Assembly (NCBI GenBank): GCA_018823835.1
Contig: JAHJHT010000010.1
Span: 150,799 to 214,798 of the forward strand
Reading direction: 5' to 3'
DNA from: Alphaproteobacteria bacterium
GTDB lineage: Bacteria; Pseudomonadota; Alphaproteobacteria; Rhizobiales; Rhizobiaceae
DNA: 64,000 bases
In this document: piece by piece, positions 24,834 to 35,995 of the stretch
How the letters are laid out: each line of letters starts with the position of its first letter
Position numbering within the stretch: the stretch's first letter is position 1
The notes under the pieces: generated by a model
Databases searched by the model: none
What the model was told of the DNA's origin: nothing
The model's input: only the letters and a program-made list of their open reading frames with translations
Position numbers and translations under genes: made by a program

Positions 24834-25154
24834 TTGTGGCCATCAGAAGTACCGCGGTTCCGGGTAGTGCCGCGGGAACTGTCGACTGGACTTGGCACCA
24901 TCGCGGTCCAGTTCATCCTGGAAGTTGGCGGCAGCGCCTATCTGCCAATCCGAATGGTCATGCCCCAGTTGAGAAACGCTACGCTGCACCTGGTCAAGGG
25001 GGCACCGACATTCGAACGGATGGGCTGCTTAGTATACAGCAGTACACCAGCGCATCCGGAACTGTTGAAGCTGGGACTAAAGGGGGTACGCGACGTGACA
25101 GGGCAAATCGTGGCGCAGGCCGAAAAACTGACTGCGTCCGCTTTGGCCAAGTGA
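24834..25154 (+). pseudogene. C-terminal remnant of a LysR-family regulator
   Basis: An open frame of about 106 codons contains AVQFILEVGGSAYLPIRMVM and LHLVKGAPTFERMGCLVYSS, which I recognise as the last third of the co-inducer-binding domain of LysR-type regulators. The DNA-binding helix-turn-helix and most of the effector domain are missing, and no start codon with a binding site is present. It begins 34 bp after the tRNA-Met, consistent with decay of a gene cut by recombination at the tRNA. Confidence 0.6.
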
Positions 25155-25719
25155 CGTATAGCTTAGTTGTTTGAGGCGGACCGCTTCTCTTTGCAACATC
25201 AAGTCTTGCACCGAGTTTCGGCCAGACGACGGAAACACCCCGCGTTACAACGATCAGCCAATCAACTCAGCCGGCAGTCGACGGTGCTCGTCCAAGTCGA
25301 GGCTACCGCAGTTTGCGGCTCTGAACCTGATGACGACTTCGGCACAACCACGACCTCCGGGGCTATCGCAGCAATGCCTCCATTCTGGAAGCGGTTACGA
25401 CTACTTTGGACAGTTACTGCGCGTTCCCGTCACCCGGCGGCTCTGACGAACTGTCCGCTCTTGGGACAAGGCAAAGTTGCCCCGAATGTCTGGCATGAGG
25501 GCGCAACACGGAGTCCAAAATGGGGCCGGAAGCGGTCGGTCGGCTTTTATGCTCGGAGCCTCAAGTGCAGACGTTCGGAGGGAATCCGTGAAGTCTGAGT
25601 CTGGTCTGGGCCTGAGCCTAAGAATCGGGATTGGATTTGTGGCGAAGGTAGCAGCGAGCGCCGATGGTCGGTTGCCGAAAAATGTCATACGCGTTGATGG
25701 AACTGCGCAGCACCGGATC
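25155..25719. other. Degenerate region with no recognisable gene
   Basis: 565 bp between the LysR remnant and moeA. Several short frames exist on both strands, but none looks like a protein family and base composition is more mixed than in neighbouring genes. I see no tRNA-end duplication, integrase or insertion-sequence end. It is best read as scar DNA next to the tRNA. Confidence 0.5.
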
Positions 25720-27009
25720 TCAATCGCAGAGCGGCTCGATGCGCAATCTCATGCCCGGTAAGATTGCGGGCATGTCCGGAGGAAGCACTGCCGTCGCGCG
25801 CGCCATCGCCAGCGGACTGAGACTGGCGGAGGAGCCGCGTCCGAGCATCTCGACAATGGGGAGGCCATCGGCGTCGAGCCGGCTCCATGTCACCGGAACA
25901 TACTCGGTGCGTCCCTGCTTTCGGCGATAGGTGAATCCGGAAACGGCGGGCATCCACGACGCCGAGAGCTTCTGGAACCCCGCAGTCCTCTTGATCGCCG
26001 GCAAGGCGATCCGCGCGAAGGTTGCCGCCGTGGCGTAGGGGTTGCCGGGCAGACCGAAGAACAGCGCGCTGCCGATCCTGCCGACCGTCACCGGCTTGCC
26101 GGGCCGCATCGCAACCTTGAGGACTTCGAGTTCGGCATTCTCGCGCTTCAGCACATCCATCATGTGATCTTCCTCGCCGGCCGACACGCCGCCGGTGGTG
26201 ATCACCACGTCGCAGCGGCGGGCCGCTTCGCTGACCATCGTACGGATCGCTTCCGGATCGTCGGCGACGATGCCGAAATCGACGGGTTCGATCCACGGAC
26301 GGTCGAGTGCCGCGCGCAGGAAGAAGCGGTTGGAATTGTAGATCTGGCCAGCGGAGAGCAGTCCTCCCGGCTCGACCAGTTCACTGCCGGTCGAGACCAG
26401 ACCTATTCGGACCTTGCGCAGGACCGCGACCGACGCCGTGCCTGTGGCTGCCAGAAGAGCGATCCTCTCAGGCGTCAGCAGAGTGCCGGGTGCAGCGACA
26501 GTTGCGCCGTTCGCGACATCCTCGCCGGCAATCCGAACGTTCTGTCCGGCTGGCGGCTTCTGCGACAAGCGGACCATCGCGCCAAAGCGTTCGCAATTCT
26601 CCTGCATGACGACGGCATCGAAACCAGCGGGCAGCGGCGCGCCGGTGAAGATGCGCACGGTGCATCCCGCCGGATAGGATGAGCCGGCAATTTGACCGGC
26701 CGCGATCCTGGCGGCGACGGGGAGCTGCCAGGGACCCTTGCCGGCGAGCTCGCCAAGGCGCAACGCGTAGCCGTCCATCGCCGAATTGTCGAAGGGCGGC
26801 AGGTCAATGGAAGACGCCACCGCGTTCGCGCAGATTCGTCCTAAGGACTCGATCAGCGGCAAGGTTTCGGTGCCGGTTACAGGAATAGCGGCGGCGATTG
26901 CCTTGGCGCCGGCGATGTCGACGGCCAGCACCTCGCCGGCTTTTCCCGCGTTACAAGTACGCTCGGCCACTGTTGGGAAAGTTGCATTGGGCAGCATGGC
27001 GCTTTTCAT
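25720..27009 (-). CDS. moeA: Molybdopterin molybdotransferase
   Basis: 429 residues. MoeA inserts molybdenum into adenylylated molybdopterin, which the arsenite oxidase large subunit needs. Conserved segments are DLPPFDNSAMDGYAL, AGEDVANGATV, STGSELVEPGG, TTGGVSAGEEDHMMDVL and FGLPGNPYATAATF. The family's four-domain length is intact. It is the last gene of aioB-aioA-moeA, 48 bp after aioA on the same strand, and so is probably co-induced by arsenite as a dedicated copy. The start at 27009 is preferred; an in-frame ATG at 26997 is the alternative. Confidence 0.92.
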   Translation of the reverse strand: MKSAMLPNATFPTVAERTCNAGKAGEVLAVDIAGAKAIAAAIPVTGTETLPLIESLGRICANAVASSIDLPPFDNSAMDGYALRLGELAGKGPWQLPVAARIAAGQIAGSSYPAGCTVRIFTGAPLPAGFDAVVMQENCERFGAMVRLSQKPPAGQNVRIAGEDVANGATVAAPGTLLTPERIALLAATGTASVAVLRKVRIGLVSTGSELVEPGGLLSAGQIYNSNRFFLRAALDRPWIEPVDFGIVADDPEAIRTMVSEAARRCDVVITTGGVSAGEEDHMMDVLKRENAELEVLKVAMRPGKPVTVGRIGSALFFGLPGNPYATAATFARIALPAIKRTAGFQKLSASWMPAVSGFTYRRKQGRTEYVPVTWSRLDADGLPIVEMLGRGSSASLSPLAMARATAVLPPDMPAILPGMRLRIEPLCD

Positions 27010-27057
27010 CCTGCGATCAGCCCGCCGCCGGAGTGGCGGCGGGCCCGTTCGAGTGGA

Positions 27058-29529
27058 TCAGGCCGGGGTGTATTCCTTCGGCTTGAACGACAGGTGCTTC
27101 ACCGAGGCCGGCGCATCCGAAATCTTGCGGATGTTGGCCCAGGTCTGCTTGTAGTTCGGCAGGACCAGTTCGTTGACGCCGGCATTGATGACGTTGCCCT
27201 GCGTGCCGCTCGGCGCGCCGAACAGCATGAAGGTCTCCTTGCGCCGCGCGGTTTCGGTCGGATAGACCATGGCCTGTGTGGCGCCGACGTCATTGTAGAC
27301 TTCGACCAGATCGCCTTCCTTCAGATCCAGTTCCGCCATGTCCTCGGGATTGATCTCGATGAAGGGGAACGGATAGCGGTCGGAGACGAAGTCATTGTCC
27401 TGGTCGAGGAACCAGTTCTGCCAGTTGATGTTGGAGCGGCCGTTGTTGATCAGGAACGCGTAGCTGTCGCGCTGCTGGGTCTTGCCGGGCGCCTGCAGGC
27501 CTCGCCAGGCGCCGGCGCAGAACAGCGCCTTCTTGTCATCCCGGCCGTGGCGGTCGAACTGTCCGTCGGCGTAGAGGCGCTTGGTGCCGACAAGCTTGCC
27601 GTCCTTGAAGTCCACCACCGGTTCCTGCACGCCGTTGTTGCCCATGGCGCGCAGGCGGTCATAGGTGACGATCTCGCCGGTGTTGGCGTGGTAGCCATCC
27701 ATGAAGGCGTCTTCCTCGCTCGCCCAGTCGTAGCCCTTGAACTGGTCGGCATACTCGGCCCGGCCGCCCTCGCGCAGAACCCGTTCGAGAGCCTGGGCAA
27801 GACCGGCTGCGATCAGGCAGTCGGGTTTCGCCGAACCCGGGCCGTCCATGTATTTCTCGACAAGGCGCATCCGGCGTTCGCCATTCATCGACGTGAGGTT
27901 CATCTCGCCGGATTCGACCGCCGGCAGGATGACGTGGGCCGCCTGGCCGATCTGGCTGTGGATGATGTCGACGTTCACCGAGAAGAGACCGCCGGCGTTG
28001 ATGGCCTCGACGATGGCGTCGACGAGTTCCTCGCGCGTCGCGCCGGCGCGCGCATCCATGGCTTCCTTCACCATGTTGGTGCGCTTGTTGTAGACCCGCT
28101 TGAACTCCGACGCGTTGAGCGTCGTCTTGTAGTGGTCATTGGCCCAGATGTGATGCACCTTGCCCTGGCCGGAAATGATCAGCTGGTCGATATAGGGTGC
28201 CGGCCGGCCGACATGTCCGTCCGAAGGCCGCATGTAGCCTTCCTGGTGGCCGCCGAGCCGGCAGACGCCGCCGCCCTCGCGCCCGATGTTGCCGGTCGCC
28301 AGGCCGATGTTCACCAGCGCGCCGACCGTGCGGTAGTTGTCATTGCCCCAGATGATGCCCTTCTCGTAGGCGGTCACGCATTTGCGGCGCGCGCCGTCAT
28401 CCTTCGGCTTGGCGATCCACTCGGCCGCCTTGACGATATCGGCCTCCGGAATGCCGCAGATCTCCGCGCCCTCGGCGAGCGACATGCGGCACGCCTCGCG
28501 CGCCATCTCGAAGCCGCCGAGCGCGGCCGGATGGGCGCCGTCCTCCGCCTGGGCGACGTCGCCCTGGAAGGTCGAGTTGGCGATGAAGTCCTTGTCGACC
28601 CAGCCCTGGTCGGCGATGTGGGTGAACAGCGTGTTGAACAGCGCCAGATCGGTGCCGGACTTGATGGCCAGCTGCAGCACGTTCTCCTTGCCGGCTTCCG
28701 TTTCGCAGGCGTTGACCGTCACGGTGCGGCGGGGATCGACGATGACCACCTTGGCGCCATTGCGGATGCCTGGGACCATGTGGTTGAGGAACAGGTTCGA
28801 CTGAGTTTCGAGCGGGTTGGCGCCGACCAGGAAGATCGTGTCCGTCAGCTCGTAGTCCTCATAGGCATAGTTCAGTTCGCCGACGCCCATGTCGCGGGTC
28901 GAGTGGACCTCGGAATTGTAGGCCGGGCGGTTGTGGATGCGGCAGTTCTTCACCTTCATGGAGCCGAAATAGAGTTTTCCGGTGCCCCAGGTGTTCTCGT
29001 AGCCGCCGGCGGAGCCGCCGTGATCGAACATCGCGACGAAGAGATCGTTCTCGTTGTCCTTGTCGATGACGCGCGCCGTCACCCGGGCGACCAGGTCGAG
29101 CGCATCGTCCCAGCTGGTCGGCTGCCAGGTGCCGTAGCGCCAGACCATCGGCTCCTTGAGCCGCTGCTGCTGCGTGCCGGTCTGGTCGGAACGACGGTTC
29201 TCGGCCATGCGTGCGCCGCGCACAGAGCCGAGGCCGGAGTTCACGACGCAATTCGGATCAGGCCGGATCACCAGATGGACGTCCTTGCCGTCCTGCTTGA
29301 CGACATTATACATCGATGGCGAATACCAGGCCCCGGTCTGGGCGGACTGCTGCTGGGAGAGGTCGACGCCGAAGGCGTTCTTGTCCGGCTCGGTTCCGCC
29401 CTGCTTGTTCACCGGCCAAGTGTAGGCATTGTAGCCGCAGCCGACGATGCAGTAGTGGCAGGTGACGTTGTGCTTCTTTGCATCGGCCGGGATGATCGGC
29501 AGACGGTCGACGTGTCTTTTGTAAGCCAT
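27058..29529 (-). CDS. aioA: Arsenite oxidase large subunit (molybdopterin)
   Basis: 823 residues, DMSO-reductase superfamily. It oxidises As(III) to As(V) in the periplasm. The N-terminal 3Fe-4S motif C24-x2-C27-x3-C31 (TCHYCIVGCGYNAY) is characteristic of AioA, as are NSGLGSVRGARMAENR, DHGGSAGGYENTWG and KVKNCRIHNRPAYNSEVHST. There is no Tat signal, since the protein is exported piggyback on AioB. The ATG at 29529 follows GGGAGGATCAC; the long in-frame extension upstream runs into aioB. Gap to aioB is 11 bp. Length and motifs are complete, so the enzyme should be functional. Confidence 0.97.
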   Translation of the reverse strand: MAYKRHVDRLPIIPADAKKHNVTCHYCIVGCGYNAYTWPVNKQGGTEPDKNAFGVDLSQQQSAQTGAWYSPSMYNVVKQDGKDVHLVIRPDPNCVVNSGLGSVRGARMAENRRSDQTGTQQQRLKEPMVWRYGTWQPTSWDDALDLVARVTARVIDKDNENDLFVAMFDHGGSAGGYENTWGTGKLYFGSMKVKNCRIHNRPAYNSEVHSTRDMGVGELNYAYEDYELTDTIFLVGANPLETQSNLFLNHMVPGIRNGAKVVIVDPRRTVTVNACETEAGKENVLQLAIKSGTDLALFNTLFTHIADQGWVDKDFIANSTFQGDVAQAEDGAHPAALGGFEMAREACRMSLAEGAEICGIPEADIVKAAEWIAKPKDDGARRKCVTAYEKGIIWGNDNYRTVGALVNIGLATGNIGREGGGVCRLGGHQEGYMRPSDGHVGRPAPYIDQLIISGQGKVHHIWANDHYKTTLNASEFKRVYNKRTNMVKEAMDARAGATREELVDAIVEAINAGGLFSVNVDIIHSQIGQAAHVILPAVESGEMNLTSMNGERRMRLVEKYMDGPGSAKPDCLIAAGLAQALERVLREGGRAEYADQFKGYDWASEEDAFMDGYHANTGEIVTYDRLRAMGNNGVQEPVVDFKDGKLVGTKRLYADGQFDRHGRDDKKALFCAGAWRGLQAPGKTQQRDSYAFLINNGRSNINWQNWFLDQDNDFVSDRYPFPFIEINPEDMAELDLKEGDLVEVYNDVGATQAMVYPTETARRKETFMLFGAPSGTQGNVINAGVNELVLPNYKQTWANIRKISDAPASVKHLSFKPKEYTPA

Positions 29530-29540
29530 GTGATCCTCCC

Positions 29541-30062
29541 TCAGAGTACGTTTGAAAGCCGGCCGTAGAGCAGTTCGTCGACACCCTCGGCATAGATGTC
29601 GCCCTTGTCGTCGACGCGCAGCGTGTATTGCGGCAGGTTCTGCGTCGCATGGCCCCAGGTCTGCTGGCCGCCGGCCTCGCAATCGAAGACCGAATAGTGG
29701 CCCGGGCAGTTCATGGTGCGGCGCTCGGCATTGTAGCTGAGCGGAAATCCCTGGTGCGGACACATGGTCGAGAAACCGACGATGTCACCTTCCGGGCCGA
29801 CGCCGCCCTCGACCGCCTTGCCGAGTTTCAGCAAGACGCCGGGCGCGTCATCGTCGGGATAGGCGACGTCGAGCGGTTCGTTGGGCTTCAGGTCGGCGAC
29901 GTTGCCGAGCCGGTTAGCCGGGTAATCGACCATCGCCATGCCGGCAGCCTTGGCTGGTTGGACCGGCAGCACCGTCGCGGTGGCGGCGCCGGCGGCGGCT
30001 AGCGCGCCGCCCCGCAGAAACTGACGACGGCCGACATCGACCATCTTGGAGCATCGTGACAT
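29541..30062 (-). CDS. aioB: Arsenite oxidase small subunit (Rieske, Tat-exported)
   Basis: 173 residues. Twin-arginine signal GRRQFLRGGALAAAG at residues 11-25. Rieske 2Fe-2S ligands are C101/H103 (CPHQGF) and C119/H122 (CPGHY). The two extra cysteines that form a disulfide in bc1-type Rieske proteins are F106 and G121 here. It passes electrons from AioA to a c-type cytochrome or azurin. The start at 30062 (after GGGAGGACAGC) is decided by the sigma54 promoter: the longer ATG at 30116 would lie upstream of the promoter's transcription start. Confidence 0.95.
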   Translation of the reverse strand: MSRCSKMVDVGRRQFLRGGALAAAGAATATVLPVQPAKAAGMAMVDYPANRLGNVADLKPNEPLDVAYPDDDAPGVLLKLGKAVEGGVGPEGDIVGFSTMCPHQGFPLSYNAERRTMNCPGHYSVFDCEAGGQQTWGHATQNLPQYTLRVDDKGDIYAEGVDELLYGRLSNVL

Positions 30063-30099
30063 GCTGTCCTCCCGAATGTGTTTGCAGCACATCGGAATT

Positions 30100-30115
30100 G
30101 GCAAGTCGCGTGCCA
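30100..30115 (-). promoter_or_regulatory. Sigma54 (-24/-12) promoter of aioBA-moeA
   Basis: The minus strand reads TGGCACGCGACTTGCC, matching TGGCACG-N4-TTGC exactly, with GG and GC elements at the correct spacing. It lies 38 bp upstream of the aioB ATG and upstream of it sits the gene for the sigma54 activator AioR, so arsenite-dependent activation is expected. Confidence 0.92.
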
Positions 30116-30213
30116 AGTCATTTTATTCAATAAAAACAGGAGCTAATCAGAAACCTGCAATCTTACGCCGACTTTCATGTTCGAGAATCCGGACATGGTG
30201 CAGCGCCGAAGGT

Positions 30214-31543
<1,330 letters not shown>

Positions 31544-31554
<11 letters not shown>

Positions 31555-32998
31555 TGCTTATCTCCGACGTGTTCCGGGGAATCGACAGGCGGATAACCGA
31601 CCGGGAACCGGGTTCGCTGGACAGGCTAATTGACGCCTCCAGATCGTCGGCAATTTCGCGCACGATCCACAGGCCCAATCCGCCGCTGTCTGGCGGCACT
31701 TCCCGGTTCTTCGGATCCGTCAGGATCGACCGCGCGGATTGCGGCATGCCGGCGCCTTCGTCGGAGACAGAGATATCGAGCCCCTGCGGGGTGACCGTAA
31801 CGCAGAGTCCGACGCGCCCGTCTTCCGGTGTGGCGGCAGCGGCGTTGAGCAAGAGGTTGAGCATGGCCTGGCGTATCGGGCCCGCCGGCCAGCGGGGGTC
31901 AGTTTCCAGTCTTCCCTCCAGCCGGTAGTCCAGGCGCTGTCGCTTGCGCCGCAGTTCAGGCCGAACGAGAAGCCGGATATCGGCAAAATCCTGCTCGGCC
32001 AGCGGCCGGGCCAGCCGATCGGGGCGGTAGATCGCCAGCGCCGCCTCCACCACTTCGCGAATGCCTTGAAGACCGCGCTGGATAAGCTCTATCGAGGATT
32101 CGCGCACTGTCCGGCGGTCGCCGTGCAGGCGCAGCGTATCGACCGCATTCATCAGCCCGCCGAGCGGATTGTTGATCTCGTGCGCCATGCCCGAGGCCAG
32201 GCGGCCGAGGCTGGCGAGCTTTTCCTCCTCGGCAAGTTGTCTGGCGAGCGCCTGCTTCTCGGCTCCCGAACGCACCAGCGCGTTGTAGGCGCGATAGACG
32301 CTGGCAGCCTCGTTGTCGGTCGATGGGAACTCGCTGTCGGCGATCGGCGTCGGCGACCCTGCGGCGGCTTCAACCATGTGCGTCTCGAGCACCTGCATCG
32401 GCCTGATCATGCCGCGCACGGCGACAAATCCGACGAAGCCCAGGAAGGCGGTGAACAGGCCGTTGGTTGCCAGCAGCGTCACCAGGATCTGCTGCCGTTC
32501 CCGAAGCAGCGAGGATACGTCGAAGACGGCATAGACGGCGCCGATCAGCTGGTCCTGGTAGGTGATATCGCGCCGCACATAACCGCTGCGTGTCTCCGGA
32601 TCGATGGTCACGCCCGTGCCGTTGAACTGTCCGGCGAAGCTGGAGTCCAGCGGGCGCAGCGTCTCGCGCGCCTCCGGATCGCTCGACGCCAGCACGATTG
32701 CGTTCTTGCCGGTGACCACGGTTTCGAGCGGCAGGATGTCGTCGGCGCTCGGCTTGAGACGCTCAATGCCATCGAAAACCTCCCAGCTGTCCTCACGCAG
32801 GACCGACGGCGTGATCGAGGCGACGACGCCGTCGAGATAGGCCGAGGCCAGCCTCTGCAGATAGATCTCCTGCGTCGTCGACAGCCGGTCGAGCACGCGC
32901 TCGGAGATCAGGCCGGATACCGCCACCATCAGGATGACGACCATCGCCGGGACGCGGACAGCCAGCGGCAGGGTGCGAATGCTGGACCGGAGGCTCAC
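31544..32998 (-). CDS. aioS: Arsenite sensor histidine kinase AioS
   Basis: 484 residues. TM1 about 13-32, a periplasmic domain about 34-168, TM2 about 170-195, then linker, DHp and HATPase. Phosphorylated His H273 lies in GRLASGMAHEINNPLGG. ATP-lid motifs are NLLLNAAAATPEDG, VSDEGAGMP and GGLGLWIVREI. It is expected to take the signal from arsenite-bound AioX. The start is GTG at 32998, overlapping the aioX stop by 4 bp (GTGA). The long upstream extension in frame lies within aioX. Confidence 0.92.
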
Positions 32999-33912
32999 AG
33001 CACCCCCCGCAGCATGGCAACCTTCGTCGCGATACCGTCGAATATGGAGGGGTCGGCATTCTCGAAGCCGGTCAGCCGGAGCATACCGAGCACGCGCTGG
33101 CCTTCCTGACTTTGCGCCATCGACAAAAGGGCCCTGGTGAGGGCGTCGATCCGGCGCGAATGGGCGAGCGCCTTGCTCGTCGCCACCGGCGGAAAGCCAA
33201 GCCATTCGGATTTGCGCAGCGGCCGCGTCCTGTTCACCAGATCCGGTTCGATCTCGCGCATGACCTCCCAGACATAGCCGTCGACGCTGCCCGACTGGGC
33301 CAGTCCCGAGGCGACCGCACGGATGACGTTGCGATGGCCGTAGGTGAACATCGTCTTGCGAAAGAAGACGTCAGGATCGAGTCCCCGTTCGAAAAGCAGG
33401 GTGCGCGTGACCAGATAGCCGGAGTTCGAGTCCGGATCGGAAAAGGCATGGATATCGCCGGCGAGATCGTCGAGCGAGGTGGCCTGACGCTCCGACGAGA
33501 CGATCAGGTAGGATTGATAGAGCGGCTTGCCGTTCCAGTCGGGAACCGCAACCAGTTCGAGCTGGTCGCGATAGTGGACGAACGGATAGCCGCAGATCCA
33601 CGCCGCATCGAGCTGGCCCGAAACCAGGAGCGCGGTCACCTCCTGGTAGGTTCTCCGCGTGATCAGTTCGATTTCGTAGCCGGTCTCGGTGGCCAGATAG
33701 GCCTGCAGGGCGTTCAGCAGTTCGAGGTCGTTGGTCAGGAAGACAGGCGTCAGTCCGAAGCGGATGACCTCCTGAGGCTGTGCCCGGGCAAGCCGGCCGC
33801 CGCCGGCGCACAAAGCCCCAGCTCCCGCCAGCCGCAGAGCCGCACGGCGGGACCATTTCCTCCCGGCAACATCGAGGGTCGGTAAACCCTTCAATGAAGC
33901 TCCTCCCTTCAT
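32995..33912 (-). CDS. aioX: Periplasmic arsenite-binding protein AioX
   Basis: 305 residues, PhnD-like solute-binding fold. A twin-arginine type signal (SRRAALRLAGAGALCAGG, residues 21-38) precedes the mature domain beginning QPQEVIRFGLTPVFL. C107 in AAWICGYPF is the only cysteine of the mature protein and matches the position of the Cys implicated in As(III) sensing in Agrobacterium AioX. It signals through AioS. ATG at 33912 is used; a TTG at 33891 following GGGAGGAGC is a reasonable alternative. First gene of aioXSR. Confidence 0.92.
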   Translation of the reverse strand: MKGGASLKGLPTLDVAGRKWSRRAALRLAGAGALCAGGGRLARAQPQEVIRFGLTPVFLTNDLELLNALQAYLATETGYEIELITRRTYQEVTALLVSGQLDAAWICGYPFVHYRDQLELVAVPDWNGKPLYQSYLIVSSERQATSLDDLAGDIHAFSDPDSNSGYLVTRTLLFERGLDPDVFFRKTMFTYGHRNVIRAVASGLAQSGSVDGYVWEVMREIEPDLVNRTRPLRKSEWLGFPPVATSKALAHSRRIDALTRALLSMAQSQEGQRVLGMLRLTGFENADPSIFDGIATKVAMLRGVL

Positions 33913-34198
33913 TCCCGCTACCGTAGCGGAACGAACCGGCAGTTTCCATGCCGCAATCCGGACTTATCGCGCGACAGACCGGACGGTGAACTGAACCCGT
34001 GCCGATCGGATCGGCCTGAGATGTCTTCTTTCAGGCAGGAGCGTCTGCAGGCTGGAGCAGGAAGGGGCGATCACCCATTGCCGCTCCTTGTCCGCTGGTT
34101 GGTTCCTGGTCGCCTAATCGATGATAACGAAGTCAGCAGACCTTATCAGTCTAAGATTTGACGGCGCGGCAACACCTTGCTACTGAACAGGACTATAC

Positions 34199-34945
34199 AT
34201 GTTCAATGGACAGGCGAGAATGGCTCGGTCTGCAATCCCCCTCGCTCCAGGCGCCGGCAAACCGGAACAGATCGCCACGGCGCTCGAACATGAGATCCGT
34301 TCCGGACGACTGGGCTTCGGTGACCGTCTCCAGAGCGAGAACGAACTTGTTCAGCGCTTCTCCGTCAGCCGCAACACGGTCCGCAAGGGGCTAGAGGAGT
34401 TGTCGAGCCGCGGCCTCATAACCACAAGGGTCGGGCGGGGCTCCTTTGTCACATTCGACGGAAAGAAGGTTGACGATGGCATAGGCTGGTCGCGTGCGCT
34501 GGCCAATGCCGGCGCAAATGCCCTAACCCGAACGCTGCGGCTGGAAGTCATCGAAGATCCCGAACTCGCTCGACAACTCAAGATCGACAACGAAGCCTTC
34601 ATCGCCGTGGATCGTGTGCGCTCGAACGCCGCCGACGGTCATCCCATCTCGATCGAGCGCAGCCGCCTGCCTCTGTCGCCCGAGCTTGAGGATGTTCCTT
34701 TGCGCGGGTTGCGCGAGGGCTCGCTGAACGAAACGCTGCGAAGCGTCGGGCTCACTCTCGATCACGGCGAGGAATGGGCAGATATCGAAATGCTGAGTGC
34801 CGAGGATGCGGGCATTCTCGGCTGCGAACCGGGAGCCGCTTTTCTGAGAACCCGCCGGATCGCCCGCGCTGCCGACGGACGCGTGATCGAATACGTCACA
34901 AGCCTGCTCAATCCGGCGCATTTCGCGCTGCATCTGGAATTCTAG
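34199..34945 (+). CDS. GntR-family regulator with UTRA domain
   Basis: 248 residues. Winged helix at about residues 22-90 (GDRLQSENELVQRFSVSRNT and RGLITTRVGRGSFV) followed by a UTRA effector domain about 105-245 (HutC subfamily). Such regulators usually repress their own catabolic operon until a small ligand binds. It stands three bases before the ADP-ribosylglycohydrolase gene and is the first gene of a seven-gene operon, so autoregulation by the transported compound or its breakdown product is likely. The ATG at 34199 follows ACAGGA. Confidence 0.88.
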   Translation: MFNGQARMARSAIPLAPGAGKPEQIATALEHEIRSGRLGFGDRLQSENELVQRFSVSRNTVRKGLEELSSRGLITTRVGRGSFVTFDGKKVDDGIGWSRALANAGANALTRTLRLEVIEDPELARQLKIDNEAFIAVDRVRSNAADGHPISIERSRLPLSPELEDVPLRGLREGSLNETLRSVGLTLDHGEEWADIEMLSAEDAGILGCEPGAAFLRTRRIARAADGRVIEYVTSLLNPAHFALHLEF

Positions 34946-34948
34946 CGG

Positions 34949-35995
34949 ATGCCGAGCGCCGAGCGGTTCTCCGTTGAAACTGATCGAGCGCTTGGCGCCT
35001 TGATCGGCGGCGCGCTGGGCGATGCGCTGGGCATGCCGACGCAGATACTATCCGCGGCGCAGATCGCCCGCACATACGGCTTCGTCGACGGCTTTGTATC
35101 AGCAACCGCCGATCACCCTGTTTCGCGCGGACTCGCGGCGGGAACGATTACCGATGACACCGAACAGGCAGTCCTGCTCGCTCGGGTCCTGCTACAGTCG
35201 GGCAGGCATTTCAATCATCGCCTCTGGGTCGATGCGCTGCTCGGCTGGGAGCGTGAGGTTAAGGCCCGTGGCAGCTATGACCTGCTCGGCCCTTCGACCA
35301 AGCGGGCTCTCGATGCCATCAACGCCGGTGTCGCACCTGAAGAAGCCGGCAGGGCCGGCGACACCAACGGCGCCGCCATGCGCATTGCGCCCGTCGGGAT
35401 CGCGACGCCGCTGTCGCCGCTTGAGGCCCTGGTATCGCGGGTAGCCGAAACATGTCGCGCAACCCACAATACCAACATTGCCATCGCCTCGGCAGCAGCC
35501 GTCGCCGCCGCGGTCAGTCATGGTGTCTCGGGCGGATCGTGGAAGGACGCGACCGACCAGGCCATTGCAGCCGCACGGCTGGGTGCTGAACAAGGATACT
35601 GGATTGCCGGGCCGGACATCGCCTCACGGATCGCCTGGGCGCGCGAGCTGGTACTTGGAAAGAGCCAGGCCGACGCCATCCGGCTCATTGTCGAACTGGT
35701 CGGCACCGGCGTGGCTTCGCAGCAATCCGTCCCGGCAGCGTTCGCAGTGCTCGACGTGGCCGACGGCGACCCCTGGAAGGCCGCAGTCATCAGCGCCAAT
35801 CTGGGCGGCGACACGGATACGATCGGCGCGATTGCCGCCGGCATCGCAGGCGCCTGCACCGGGTTTGCAAACTTGCCCGCAGCTCAGGTTGCACGGCTCA
35901 GGGGCATAGACCTTGAAGCCATGCGCCAGCTTGCCGAAGATCTCGTAGAGACACGCTTGGATGCCAGTCCGGACGGAAAGGATGCTGTCGCATGA
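34949..35995 (+). CDS. ADP-ribosylglycohydrolase family protein
   Basis: 348 residues, all-helical ARH/DraG fold. Di-metal site residues are in TITDDTE (D69, D70, E72) and GGDTDTIG (D288, D290), with GALGDALGMP at the N-terminus and GDTNGAAMRIAP in the middle. The family hydrolyses N- or O-glycosidic bonds to ribose, classically ADP-ribose on proteins. Placed between a GntR regulator and a PfkB sugar kinase in a transport operon, it more likely cleaves an imported small glycoside; this is inference. It overlaps the next gene by 4 bp. Confidence 0.85.
   Translation: MPSAERFSVETDRALGALIGGALGDALGMPTQILSAAQIARTYGFVDGFVSATADHPVSRGLAAGTITDDTEQAVLLARVLLQSGRHFNHRLWVDALLGWEREVKARGSYDLLGPSTKRALDAINAGVAPEEAGRAGDTNGAAMRIAPVGIATPLSPLEALVSRVAETCRATHNTNIAIASAAAVAAAVSHGVSGGSWKDATDQAIAAARLGAEQGYWIAGPDIASRIAWARELVLGKSQADAIRLIVELVGTGVASQQSVPAAFAVLDVADGDPWKAAVISANLGGDTDTIGAIAAGIAGACTGFANLPAAQVARLRGIDLEAMRQLAEDLVETRLDASPDGKDAVA

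Noticed and set aside
24801..25719. Integrative element with att sites next to tRNA-Met
   Set aside because: I found no integrase, no second copy of the tRNA 3' end and no insertion-sequence ends, so only a scar is claimed.
27094..29568. A very long open frame on the plus strand opposite aioA
   Set aside because: It is an antisense shadow: aioA on the minus strand has complete motifs, a signal-free start with a strong binding site, and family-typical length. The plus-strand product has no recognisable domain.
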